Assembly (NCBI GenBank): GCA_014376535.1 | Contig: JACMRH010000288.1 | Coordinates: 1 to 36,538 of the forward strand | Length of the DNA: 36,538 bases | DNA from: Cytophagales bacterium | Lineage (GTDB): Bacteria; Bacteroidota; Bacteroidia; Cytophagales; UBA9547 | Direction: 5' to 3' | Shown: one piece after another, positions 15,870 to 23,301 of the stretch | Numbering within the stretch: the stretch's first letter is position 1 | How the letters are laid out: every line of letters begins with the position of its first letter | Program-made: the position numbers and the translations under genes | The notes under the pieces: generated by a model | What the model saw: only the letters and a program-made list of their open reading frames with translations | Told to the model about the DNA's origin: nothing | The model's database searches: none

Positions 15870-16620
15870 AAATCTCCAGCTGCGCATTGCTCCTGCCCAA
15901 ATAACTGTCTATCACTCTCTGATCGTTTCTTACTCCTTCAAATGTGTCTTCAGTAAGTAATTTTCCACGTACAAAAACTGCTACTGTTCCTTTGGCAATT
16001 TGCTTTACAAAGTTCATGTCGTGTTCTATAACCAATACACTGTGCTCTTTGGAAAGGTCAAGTAATAGCTGGCCGGTTTTTTCAGTTTCCTTGTCAGACA
16101 TACCTGCTGCTGGTTCGTCAATCAACATCATTTTCGGATCCTGAAGAATTACGATTCCTATTTCAAGCCATTGCTTTTGGCCATGAGATAAGGCGCCGGC
16201 AATTTTGTCAAGCTCATCTTTTAAACCGATCCGGTCAGCAACTGCCACAATTTTATCGTACATCTCGCCTGTCATTTTGAACATGATGGACCGCATAAAA
16301 CCTTTGGGCATTTTTACTGCGAGCAACAAATTATCGAATACAGTGATGCTTGGAAAAATGGATGGTTTCTGAAATTTCCTTGCTATTCCCAGGTCGGCTA
16401 TCTCTACTTCTTTCTTTCCAACTAGTTCATTTCCGTTAAAATTGATGCTTCCCCGCAGTGGTTTTGTTTTACCGCAAAGCATGTCCATAAAAGTAGATTT
16501 TCCGGCTCCATTGGGACCGATGATAACTTTTAATTCTTTATCGGCAAGAGAGAAGTCCTGCAAATCAGAGGCAATCACGCCTCCAAATGATACGAAAAGA
16601 TCTTTTACAGTCAGTAACAT
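15868..16620 (-). CDS. urtD: Urea ABC transporter ATP-binding protein UrtD
   Basis: Second ATPase of the urea importer, LivG-like. Motifs: Walker A GPNGAGKST, Q-loop region KFQKPSIFPSITVFDNL, the divergent signature LSHGQKQWLEIGIVI that is typical of UrtD, Walker B MMLIDEPAAGMSDKE, and switch VLVIEHDMNFV. The 250 residues are full length. It sits between urtC and urtE on the minus strand, in the canonical urtABCDE order. A heptamer array lies 3 nt from its start codon. Confidence 0.95.
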   Translation of the reverse strand: MLLTVKDLFVSFGGVIASDLQDFSLADKELKVIIGPNGAGKSTFMDMLCGKTKPLRGSINFNGNELVGKKEVEIADLGIARKFQKPSIFPSITVFDNLLLAVKMPKGFMRSIMFKMTGEMYDKIVAVADRIGLKDELDKIAGALSHGQKQWLEIGIVILQDPKMMLIDEPAAGMSDKETEKTGQLLLDLSKEHSVLVIEHDMNFVKQIAKGTVAVFVRGKLLTEDTFEGVRNDQRVIDSYLGRSNAQLEI

Positions 16621-16623
16621 AGT

Positions 16624-16656
16624 AGTTATAAGTTAATAGTGAACAGTTAATAGTTC
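16624..16656. repeat. Heptamer array directly before the urtD start
   Basis: Plus-strand units AGTTATA, AGTTAAT, AGTGAAC, AGTTAAT, AGTTC, preceded by another AGT at 16621. The array begins at the base next to the urtD start codon (CAT at 16618-16620) and keeps AGT every 7 nt. It belongs to the same sequence family as the ureAB-urtE and ureC-ureF arrays. Confidence 0.68.
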
Positions 16657-16678
16657 TTTAACTGCCAAGTCCATTTTA

Positions 16679-17755
16679 TTAATGTTGAGTTGTAAGGTCT
16701 TTTGAATTAAGTTCGAATAAGCCCATAAAACCTTTTTGAAAGAATAAAACTGTTAGAATGAACAAAATACCCAAAATATAAAGCCAGGAACCAGGAAACA
16801 TACTGGTGCAGATACTGTAAATAAAATTGACCAGCAATGCCCCAACTATGGCACCTTTAAGTTTTCCCCTTCCTCCCAATGCCACCCACATAACCATTTC
16901 TACAGAGGAAGTTACATCCATAAGGCCGGGAGTAATAATACCAGTTTGGGGAACATACAATATACCACCTATAGCTGCAAGAATAGATGCCAGGACAAAA
17001 ATGGCCAGTTTATAATCTTTCACATGGTAAGCAGTAAAACCAACTCTGGATTCACTGTCGCGGATGGCAGTCAGGACTTTCCCGAATTTAGATTTGACAA
17101 GTTTATAGCAAAGGAAATATGTTACGATTAAAACCGTAAGCGAAATCATGTACAAAGAGAGTTTCACATTGGCATGTGTTAAATTAAAACCAAGAAGAAC
17201 TTTGAAGTCAGTTAGTCCGTTTGTTCCACCCAACATGGTTTCATTCCGAAGAAAAATAAGCCACATAGCCAGGGCGAGAGCCTGAGTGATGATGGCAAAA
17301 TAAACTCCCTTTAAACGGCTCCGAAAAACAAAATACCCGAATATGCCTGATAAAAGTGCCGGAACCAGTAAAGCAAAAAAGATAGAAGGAACAAAACTAT
17401 GGAAAGCTTCCCAGAACCATGGCAGTTTCTCAACACCGTTCCAAACCATAAAATCCGGGATTGCAGCACCATAATTTCCCTTTCCGCTTGCAGATAAAAG
17501 CATGTGCATCGCAATGGAATATCCGCCTAAACAAAAGAAAAAAGCCTGACACATGGAAAGAATGCCGGTATAACCCCAGATCAGGTCGATACCTATTGCA
17601 GCAATAGCAAAACAAAAGTACCTTCCCCAAAGCGAAATTGTATTGGGTGAAACAAACCCGAGCAAATTTCCTACAGGAAGAAAAACTACCAACATTATTC
17701 CCAAACCAATAAAAGTGAACTTCTCGTACTTGTTTTCAAACATTGTGCTTTCCAT
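16679..17755 (-). CDS. urtC: Urea ABC transporter permease UrtC
   Basis: Inner-membrane permease of the LivM type, 358 residues with about 9-10 hydrophobic segments. Recognisable are the early GRYFCFAIAAIGIDLIWGYTGILSMCQAFFFCLGGYSIAMHM motif region (given here as the family hallmark WGYTGILSMCQA), the middle FRSRLKGVYFAIITQALALAM, and the cytoplasmic EAA-like loop VLTAIRDSESRVGFTAYHVKDYKL. It pairs with UrtB to make the urea channel. Met1 and Met5 are both possible starts; the gene begins 3 nt after a heptamer array. Confidence 0.93.
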   Translation of the reverse strand: MESTMFENKYEKFTFIGLGIMLVVFLPVGNLLGFVSPNTISLWGRYFCFAIAAIGIDLIWGYTGILSMCQAFFFCLGGYSIAMHMLLSASGKGNYGAAIPDFMVWNGVEKLPWFWEAFHSFVPSIFFALLVPALLSGIFGYFVFRSRLKGVYFAIITQALALAMWLIFLRNETMLGGTNGLTDFKVLLGFNLTHANVKLSLYMISLTVLIVTYFLCYKLVKSKFGKVLTAIRDSESRVGFTAYHVKDYKLAIFVLASILAAIGGILYVPQTGIITPGLMDVTSSVEMVMWVALGGRGKLKGAIVGALLVNFIYSICTSMFPGSWLYILGILFILTVLFFQKGFMGLFELNSKDLTTQH

Positions 17756-17757
17756 AT

Positions 17758-17834
17758 AGTATCAAGTATTTAGTATCAAGTATCAAGACTTCCAAACAAT
17801 AGCGGGCTAACTCACAACGCACAACACGCCACTA
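17758..17834. repeat. Heptamer arrays, urtC-urtB gap
   Basis: Left array 17758-17787: AGTATCA, AGTATTT, AGTATCA, AGTATCA, starting 3 nt from the urtC start codon. Right array 17807-17834: CTAACTC, ACAACGC, ACAACAC, GCCACTA, running into the urtB stop codon (17832-17834). The two arrays are not clearly complementary to each other, unlike those next to urtE. Confidence 0.65.
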
Positions 17835-19481
17835 ATCCTCTGCCGACCTGCCCTTATCCGGAAACAATCCTTTGGGTTTGAACTGGAGAAACAGGATAAT
17901 CATAGCTAGGATGAATACTTTTCCAAATACGGCTTCAAAAGGCAATTCCAAGGCTTTAGTAAGAATTCCTATGCTTAATCCGGAAAATATGGTTCCTGCC
18001 AGTTTTCCAACTCCTCCTGATACCACAACCAGAAAGGAATCTACAATGTAGGTTTGTCCCATGTCGGGCACTACATTTCCGATCAGCGTAATGGCACAAC
18101 CGGCCATTCCTGCTAAACCTGATCCGATAAAGAAAGTAAGGGCGTCAACTTTCCTGGTTTCTACTCCAAGGCAGGAACTCATGTTTCTATTTTGTGTAAC
18201 TGCCCTTATTTTTAATCCTGTCCTTGATTTAAACAGCATATAATAAACTCCGGCAAGGGTGATTAAAGTTAGACCGATGATAAATAGCCTGTTATAAGGT
18301 AAAACCAAATGTGGAATCGCTTCCCAGCCTCCTGATAAAACTGAAGGGGTTTTTACTGCTGTGAGGTCTCCGAAAATTGTTCTTGCCAGCTGAACCAGAA
18401 CCAAACTGACACCCCAGGTAGCAAGCAGGCTTTCCAATGGCCTTGAATACAAATGGCGGACTATCAACCGTTCAATAATAAAACCGAAAATGCCGGCAAC
18501 AATAAAAGATAGTGGAAGGGATATCCAGAAAAAGAGGTCAGATTTTATGCCTAGCAACCCGATAAACAAAGTTTGCATGCAAAAAGTAGTGTAGGCCCCG
18601 ATCATCATAAATTCACCGTGCGCCATATTGATCACTCCAGCCAGTCCATAGACTATTCCTAATCCCAGAGCAATTAGAACCATGATACTTCCCAGGCTGA
18701 TTCCGCTGAAAAATGTTTGGATATATTCTGTTATCTGATGCCTGGTGTGCAATGTTTTTCCTTTTTCGGCCGCATAAGCCTTCAGGTCAGAATTTGAAGT
18801 CTTTTCTGAAAATTCCACTAAAAAATTGGCAGTATTTGTTCCCCAATTATCAAACAGGCTATCTACATATAATTTGCCTTCGGAAGTTGATTTTGCAGTG
18901 TTTAATTGAATACTGTAAACAGATTCTTTTCCAGTCCTCAACACTTCCTCATCTTTTTCCAAAGTGATCGCTTGCTTTAACATGGCCAGGTTTGTTTTGT
19001 CAGTCTGATTTTGGAACTGACTATACGAAAGTTTTCTTTTTTCTTTTTCAGGACTAGTCAGGTTCAAAAATGGGAACAGTGGAGAAATAATGAGCCGGTC
19101 TGCCCTTCCAAAAACAATTTCCTTCAGATCAGAAGGTCCTTTCGTGATTTTCTGTTGGGTTTGGTCTAGTAGTGGTTTGTTTTCAGGATAAAGGGAATAA
19201 ATCACGAAGATGTCTTTGTCTTCTGTTACTTTTTCTCCAGTCGTTGCCAGCTTGTTATCAAATATGAATAACCGTTTTTCGTTAATAGCTCCCAGTAGTG
19301 GAAAAGCTTTGGGATCTTTTGTTTCAACCAGTTTTTTTAAGGCAGTTAGTTTTACATTCTCATTTACTGAAGTCAACAAGTTTGCATAGTAAGTGATAGA
19401 GTCTACCTGAGATTGGGCTGAATGCAGTAACACAAACATGAATCCAATTAAAAGAGCAATATTTTTCCTGCCTCTATTCAT
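17832..19481 (-). CDS. urtB: Urea ABC transporter permease UrtB (long form)
   Basis: LivH-type permease with a large N-terminal extracytoplasmic domain. The ATG at 19481 gives 549 residues and begins a clear signal peptide (MNRGRKNIALLIGFMFVLLH...AQSQ). The in-frame ATG at 19547 lies inside the hairpin behind urtA and adds a non-signal-like leader, so it is rejected. Residues about 25-235 form the soluble domain found in proteobacterial-type UrtB. The permease core follows, with GSIMVLIALGLGIVYGLAG, NMAHGEFMMIGAYT, and GLAGMAGCAITLIGNVVPDMGQ. It forms the channel with UrtC. The long N-terminal domain is a known variant; its function is not established. Confidence 0.92.
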   Translation of the reverse strand: MNRGRKNIALLIGFMFVLLHSAQSQVDSITYYANLLTSVNENVKLTALKKLVETKDPKAFPLLGAINEKRLFIFDNKLATTGEKVTEDKDIFVIYSLYPENKPLLDQTQQKITKGPSDLKEIVFGRADRLIISPLFPFLNLTSPEKEKRKLSYSQFQNQTDKTNLAMLKQAITLEKDEEVLRTGKESVYSIQLNTAKSTSEGKLYVDSLFDNWGTNTANFLVEFSEKTSNSDLKAYAAEKGKTLHTRHQITEYIQTFFSGISLGSIMVLIALGLGIVYGLAGVINMAHGEFMMIGAYTTFCMQTLFIGLLGIKSDLFFWISLPLSFIVAGIFGFIIERLIVRHLYSRPLESLLATWGVSLVLVQLARTIFGDLTAVKTPSVLSGGWEAIPHLVLPYNRLFIIGLTLITLAGVYYMLFKSRTGLKIRAVTQNRNMSSCLGVETRKVDALTFFIGSGLAGMAGCAITLIGNVVPDMGQTYIVDSFLVVVSGGVGKLAGTIFSGLSIGILTKALELPFEAVFGKVFILAMIILFLQFKPKGLFPDKGRSAED

Positions 19482-19513
19482 CGGGTAAAGATTAAGTGGA
19501 GTAAAGTGATTTT

Positions 19514-19550
19514 TTAACGCTGTCAGGGTAGAGAACCCTGACAGCATTAA
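19514..19550. promoter_or_regulatory. Strong hairpin between urtA and urtB
   Basis: GCTGTCAGGGT (19519-19529) pairs perfectly with ACCCTGACAGC (19535-19545) around a 5-nt loop AGAGA. After one mismatch, pairing continues for about four more A-T pairs on each side. It starts 18-20 nt behind the urtA stop codon. In the transcribed direction the stem is followed by an A-run, not a T-run, so it is not a canonical intrinsic terminator. A hairpin here would fit protection of the urtA 3' end, giving more binding protein than permease (inference), or an interspersed repeat element. Confidence 0.75.
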
Positions 19551-19567
19551 AGTGGTCAGGAATAAAA

Positions 19568-20902
19568 TTATTTACTTACTGTATAAGTTCCGCCATGGCT
19601 TACATGGTCACAATCTTTATCAGGAGAAGTTAATTTAGACCAGGGTTCCGGAGAAACCAATCCATTTGAACTCCAGATAATATCGAACTGACCGTCAGAA
19701 CGTATCTCACCAATAAGTACTGGTTTGGCAAGATGATGGTTTTTTGGATCCATTTTCACAAGCCCGCCAGGTGAGTTGAATTCCAATCCATACAGCATTG
19801 GCCTAACTTTTTCCACCTCTACTGAACCAGCTTTTTCTACCGCCAATTTCCAAAGATAAACTCCTGTATATGCCCAGCAGATAGGATCATCAGTAACACG
19901 CGCTTTGCCACCGGCCAGTTTGTTTTTCTCACAAAAAGCTTTGAAATCTGCAACAAATTTGCTGTTCACATCACTCTTCACAGATTGATAGTAGTTCCAT
20001 GCTGCAAGGTGCCCTACAAGAAATTCGGTATCCATTGCCCTGAGTTCATCTTCTGCAACTGAATAAGCCATAATAGGACAGGTTGCAGCAGAAAGTCCTT
20101 GATTCGCAAATTCCTTATAGAAAGGAACATTTGAATCTCCATTAATTGTAGATAATACGCAGGCTTTTCCACCAGCAGCAAACTTCTTGATTTTTGACAC
20201 AATAGTTTGATAATCCTGGTGATGAAAAGGAGTGTATTCTTCAATAATGTTTTTTTCAGGAACTCCTTTTGAAAGTAAGAAAGCTTTCAGGATCTTATTG
20301 GCAGTTCTTGGAAAAACATAATCTGTTCCTAATAAATAGAATTTCTTATAACCTCCTCCTTTTTCGCTCATAAGATACTCAGCCGAAGGGATTAGCTGCT
20401 GGTTGGGCGTAGCACCTGTATAAATAACATTTGCAGAACATTCTTCGCCTTCATACTGTACCGGATAGAACAATAATCCATTGTGTTCCTCAAAAACCGG
20501 AAGCACTGATTTTCTTGAAACAGAAGTCCAGCAACCAAATGTGGCAGATACTTTTTTGTCTACAAGAAGCTCTTTCGCTTTTTCAGCAAATAAGTCCCAG
20601 TCAGAGGCAGGGTCGACTATAACCGTTTCTATCATTTTTCCACCGAGTATTCCCCCTGATGTATTTATTTCATCTACAGCCATTTGAACTACATCTTTTA
20701 GGGAAACTTCAGATATCGCCATTGTTCCGCTTAATGAATGCAAAACACCTATTTTGACAGTTTCACCAGAGGGAGCTGCTGTCGAATCTGTACTTGCTGA
20801 AGCATCTTTTTTTTCTGAATTACATGAGCTAAGCCAGGAAGCAAAGCCTGCTATGGCAATGTATTTCAATACTCGTGCGATTGTTGTTGTTTTCTTTTTC
20901 AT
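19568..20902 (-). CDS. urtA: Urea ABC transporter substrate-binding lipoprotein UrtA
   Basis: Periplasm-facing urea-binding protein of the LivJ-like type I family, 444 residues. The N-terminus is a lipoprotein signal with lipobox ending at Cys27 (WLSSC), then a Ser/Thr/Ala linker. The mature part begins with KIGVLHSLSGTMAISEVSLKDV, a hallmark of the UrtA family, and continues with IETVIVDPASDWDLFAEKAKELL, FGCWTSVSRKSVLPVFEEHNGLLFYPVQYEGEE and TYTVSK near the end. Anchoring as a lipoprotein is common in Bacteroidota. It is the first urt gene, 13 nt downstream of the nickel permease gene, with a strong hairpin behind it. Confidence 0.95.
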   Translation of the reverse strand: MKKKTTTIARVLKYIAIAGFASWLSSCNSEKKDASASTDSTAAPSGETVKIGVLHSLSGTMAISEVSLKDVVQMAVDEINTSGGILGGKMIETVIVDPASDWDLFAEKAKELLVDKKVSATFGCWTSVSRKSVLPVFEEHNGLLFYPVQYEGEECSANVIYTGATPNQQLIPSAEYLMSEKGGGYKKFYLLGTDYVFPRTANKILKAFLLSKGVPEKNIIEEYTPFHHQDYQTIVSKIKKFAAGGKACVLSTINGDSNVPFYKEFANQGLSAATCPIMAYSVAEDELRAMDTEFLVGHLAAWNYYQSVKSDVNSKFVADFKAFCEKNKLAGGKARVTDDPICWAYTGVYLWKLAVEKAGSVEVEKVRPMLYGLEFNSPGGLVKMDPKNHHLAKPVLIGEIRSDGQFDIIWSSNGLVSPEPWSKLTSPDKDCDHVSHGGTYTVSK

Positions 20903-20915
20903 AAAAATTTAAGGT

Positions 20916-21512
20916 TTAAGAAATTTGATTGATAATAATGTTAATTCCATAAGCTATCGACATTAAAGCCATTGAGCATGAAAGGATGTTTAAATATCCA
21001 GGACTTAACTTCCGAAACTTTGTGATAAGGCCTGCAATAATTGACATTCCTATAATTGTTCCTGTCCCAAATAAGAACAAAAACGACAACTGGTCCCATA
21101 TTCCTGTTTTCTGGCCGGTAAGCAGGATAGCGACAGTGCCGCTTCCTGCCAGGCCATGAACTAAGCCAATATGAAAAAAGTCTGTTTTTCTATTTTCTTT
21201 TGTCGGATATGTTTGGTTCAGAAATTTGTAAACTTTCATAATTCCCACATAAACCAGCAGAAAACCTGCCAGAATCTCCAGCGAAAAGCCAGTTGAAATC
21301 AATGATGAATTCTTTAGGTTAATCCATACAATAGCTGCTACAATTACAGATACAGTATGTCCTAATCCCCAGCTTGCACCTCTCATCGCTTCATTTAAAT
21401 AATTACTCTTTTGGAAGTTAACAAGATTACCAACAGTTAAAACATGGTCTGTTTCTATAGAATGACCCATACCAATGATAAAGGGTGCAATTAGGATTTC
21501 TGAAATCATCAA
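20916..21512 (-). CDS. UreH-like nickel permease
   Basis: A 198-residue integral membrane protein with about six hydrophobic segments. It carries GMGHSIETDHV near the N-terminus, a variant of the H-x4-D-H nickel signature of NiCoT/UreH/NicO transporters (HAxDxDH), and GLVHGLAGSG in the middle, a motif of UreH/HupE-type proteins. It would supply nickel for urease. The gene sits between the porin gene (24-nt gap) and urtA (13-nt gap), supporting a role in the same process. Which metal it carries is inferred from motif and context. Met1 and Met2 are both possible starts. Confidence 0.8.
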   Translation of the reverse strand: MMISEILIAPFIIGMGHSIETDHVLTVGNLVNFQKSNYLNEAMRGASWGLGHTVSVIVAAIVWINLKNSSLISTGFSLEILAGFLLVYVGIMKVYKFLNQTYPTKENRKTDFFHIGLVHGLAGSGTVAILLTGQKTGIWDQLSFLFLFGTGTIIGMSIIAGLITKFRKLSPGYLNILSCSMALMSIAYGINIIINQIS

Positions 21513-21536
21513 ATTTGAATAAGGGTGTTTTATGGA

Positions 21537-22844
21537 TTAAAAGAAAAAGAACTGAAGTTGCAACCATGTCTGGCCATATGACTTTGTTTCTGTTTCCATA
21601 GGATTAGTAGCAGATATAGTAGTTGCCGATTTAGTTACATAGGACAAGCGCAGATTTGTACCATACCCGTTGAAGAAATAATTCAATCCTCCTCCAAAAA
21701 CTGTCGAGGAATGGGTTTTATTGAACATATCTGTAGGCACTCCACTTGTTTGTTCTTTTACTGCTGCTGCAGTAAAATTTTCATAACGGATCCAAGGCTG
21801 GATTTTAAGAGAGCTGATGTAATAACCTAATTCTCCAAACTGGATAGTTGAATTTGGTATTAGCCGGGTGTATGAAAACTTAGAAACTGTGTCAGTTCCA
21901 CCTGAAACATATTGGAAGGCAGTGTTTAAAGTGATAGATCCAGGCCCTACAGGAAGGTCAATAAATAAATCCGGTCCAAGATTGACGTAGTTTGCTTGTC
22001 CATCCACTCCAAATCCCAAAGAAACCGTTTTCCCTTTACCAAGGTTTGTTCCTGAGTAGTAGAAGTTTCTATCAGCATCCAGGAAATTGTAAACTAACCT
22101 GCCAACTGTTCTTAATGGATCGTTTCCATTAAGCCCTCTTCCTAAAAATACTCCAAGTCTATATTCAAGTTTGCTTTTGAACAATAAACCCCTTGTATTG
22201 ACCCCTACATCCCGTCCAAAGTTGCTTCTTAATGGCTGCCCAACAGGATTAAAGGCAAAAGTATTATAGGCATATTGATAAAAGGTAAAATCATTTGCCA
22301 TCAATGATGCAGCACCCTGAAGCCCGTTTCTGTTCCCTGATACCAGTTGCGCTCCTGAAATAACCTGGAAACCTTCGGCAAACTTGTGTTCATATTGACA
22401 ATCCAGCATAATCAGACCCGATTGTTCGTTTTTACCTCCGGGAGTAGACCCGATCGGTTTGGGTAATTCAGTCTCAAGGAAAAAGCTTCCTTTTCTTGAA
22501 AGTTGACCTCCAACCATAATCCTTCCCCGATAGAGCATTGCACCACGAACCCAATCTTCAGGTTTTCCATTTGTCGAGGGTGCCGATCCCGGATATCCAA
22601 CTTGCGCATAAGATGCCATCATGTGCACAATTGCTCCAACCTGTATACTGGGTTTAAATTCCTGGGGTGAATAGGCTGAATCAGCTTTCGTTGAATCTTC
22701 TTGTTGAAATGGGATTTCCCTTAATAAATTGGGTTTTGCTTTCTTTTTTGACTTTCCACCTCTGAGGGGATATTCTCCAGCTTCTGTATCGATGGAAAAA
22801 ACCGAAAGCAATGCTAAAGAGCCAAGTAGGAGTTTTCTTTTCAT
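21537..22844 (-). CDS. Outer-membrane porin-like beta-barrel protein heading the urea gene series
   Basis: A 435-residue protein with a signal peptide (MKRKLLLGSLALLSVFSIDTEA) and a Lys/Ser-rich linker. A long region of alternating hydrophobic/aromatic beta strands begins near residue 67 (FKPSIQVGAIVHMMASYAQVG) and ends YGQTWLQLQFFFF. The terminal run of phenylalanines is a normal beta-barrel insertion signal. It resembles phosphate-selective porin O/P-type proteins in general build, but no specific family is certain. Being first in the same direction as the nickel permease and urtABCDE, with gaps of only tens of bases, it is a candidate outer-membrane channel for urea or nickel (inference). 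Confidence 0.75.
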   Translation of the reverse strand: MKRKLLLGSLALLSVFSIDTEAGEYPLRGGKSKKKAKPNLLREIPFQQEDSTKADSAYSPQEFKPSIQVGAIVHMMASYAQVGYPGSAPSTNGKPEDWVRGAMLYRGRIMVGGQLSRKGSFFLETELPKPIGSTPGGKNEQSGLIMLDCQYEHKFAEGFQVISGAQLVSGNRNGLQGAASLMANDFTFYQYAYNTFAFNPVGQPLRSNFGRDVGVNTRGLLFKSKLEYRLGVFLGRGLNGNDPLRTVGRLVYNFLDADRNFYYSGTNLGKGKTVSLGFGVDGQANYVNLGPDLFIDLPVGPGSITLNTAFQYVSGGTDTVSKFSYTRLIPNSTIQFGELGYYISSLKIQPWIRYENFTAAAVKEQTSGVPTDMFNKTHSSTVFGGGLNYFFNGYGTNLRLSYVTKSATTISATNPMETETKSYGQTWLQLQFFFF

Positions 22845-23251
22845 TTTAATTAAGATTAAGGGTTGTATACGTATGTATATAATACAAGTATATATAATTA
22901 CTTACGTAATAAAAAGTAGTTTAGTAAAATACTTTTAATGTTATAATAAACTATAAAAATATTAATATATACTTCAGAAATTTGGTACATTATTATAAAA
23001 AATATAAAATAAAACTAAAAAAGGTAGAAATGATTACAGATAAGGAATGTTAAATTTTAATTTATCAATATCATTTCTACAATAATTAACTGAAATATGT
23101 AGTACTGAGAAATTCTATAAATTCTCTGCCCAATAGTAGAATTCTAAGGAAATAATTCAGATATCAGGAATTCAATGTTTTCCATTGCTTATCCAGAGTT
23201 CAGATTTAGTAATCTACCTTCATTCAATATTCAAGGATTCTAAGAAACAAA
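22845..23251. other. Intergenic region upstream of the porin; ACGT-core dyad, no gene
   Basis: About 400 AT-rich bases with no supportable gene. It holds two 8-bp palindromes with an ACGT core, ATACGTAT (22867-22874) and TTACGTAA (22902-22909), with centres 35 bp apart. They form a wider dyad (ACGTATGTA ... TACTTACGT, 8 of 9 matching, 22869-22907) starting 25 bp from the porin start codon. This is the expected promoter region of the urea series, so the dyad is a candidate operator. The regulator is unknown. Confidence 0.45.
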
Positions 23252-23279
23252 AAAAGCCCAGAAATTCATCTGGGCTTTT
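23252..23279 (-). terminator. Intrinsic terminator of glnN
   Basis: AAAAGCCCAGA (23252-23262) pairs perfectly with TCTGGGCTTTT (23269-23279) around the 6-nt loop AATTCA. Read on the minus strand it is followed by a run of T, so it ends the glutamine synthetase transcript and insulates it from the porin promoter region. Confidence 0.87.
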
Positions 23280-23301
23280 AAATAGTTAATTGAAAATAAA
23301 A

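Noticed and set aside
19482-19547. Upstream start for urtB at 19547
   Set aside because: That ATG lies within the urtA-urtB hairpin and the added leader is not signal-like; the ATG at 19481 begins a clear signal peptide.
19514-19550. Intrinsic terminator between urtA and urtB
   Set aside because: The stem is strong, but an A-run rather than a T-run follows in the minus-strand direction, and urtB continues the same series.
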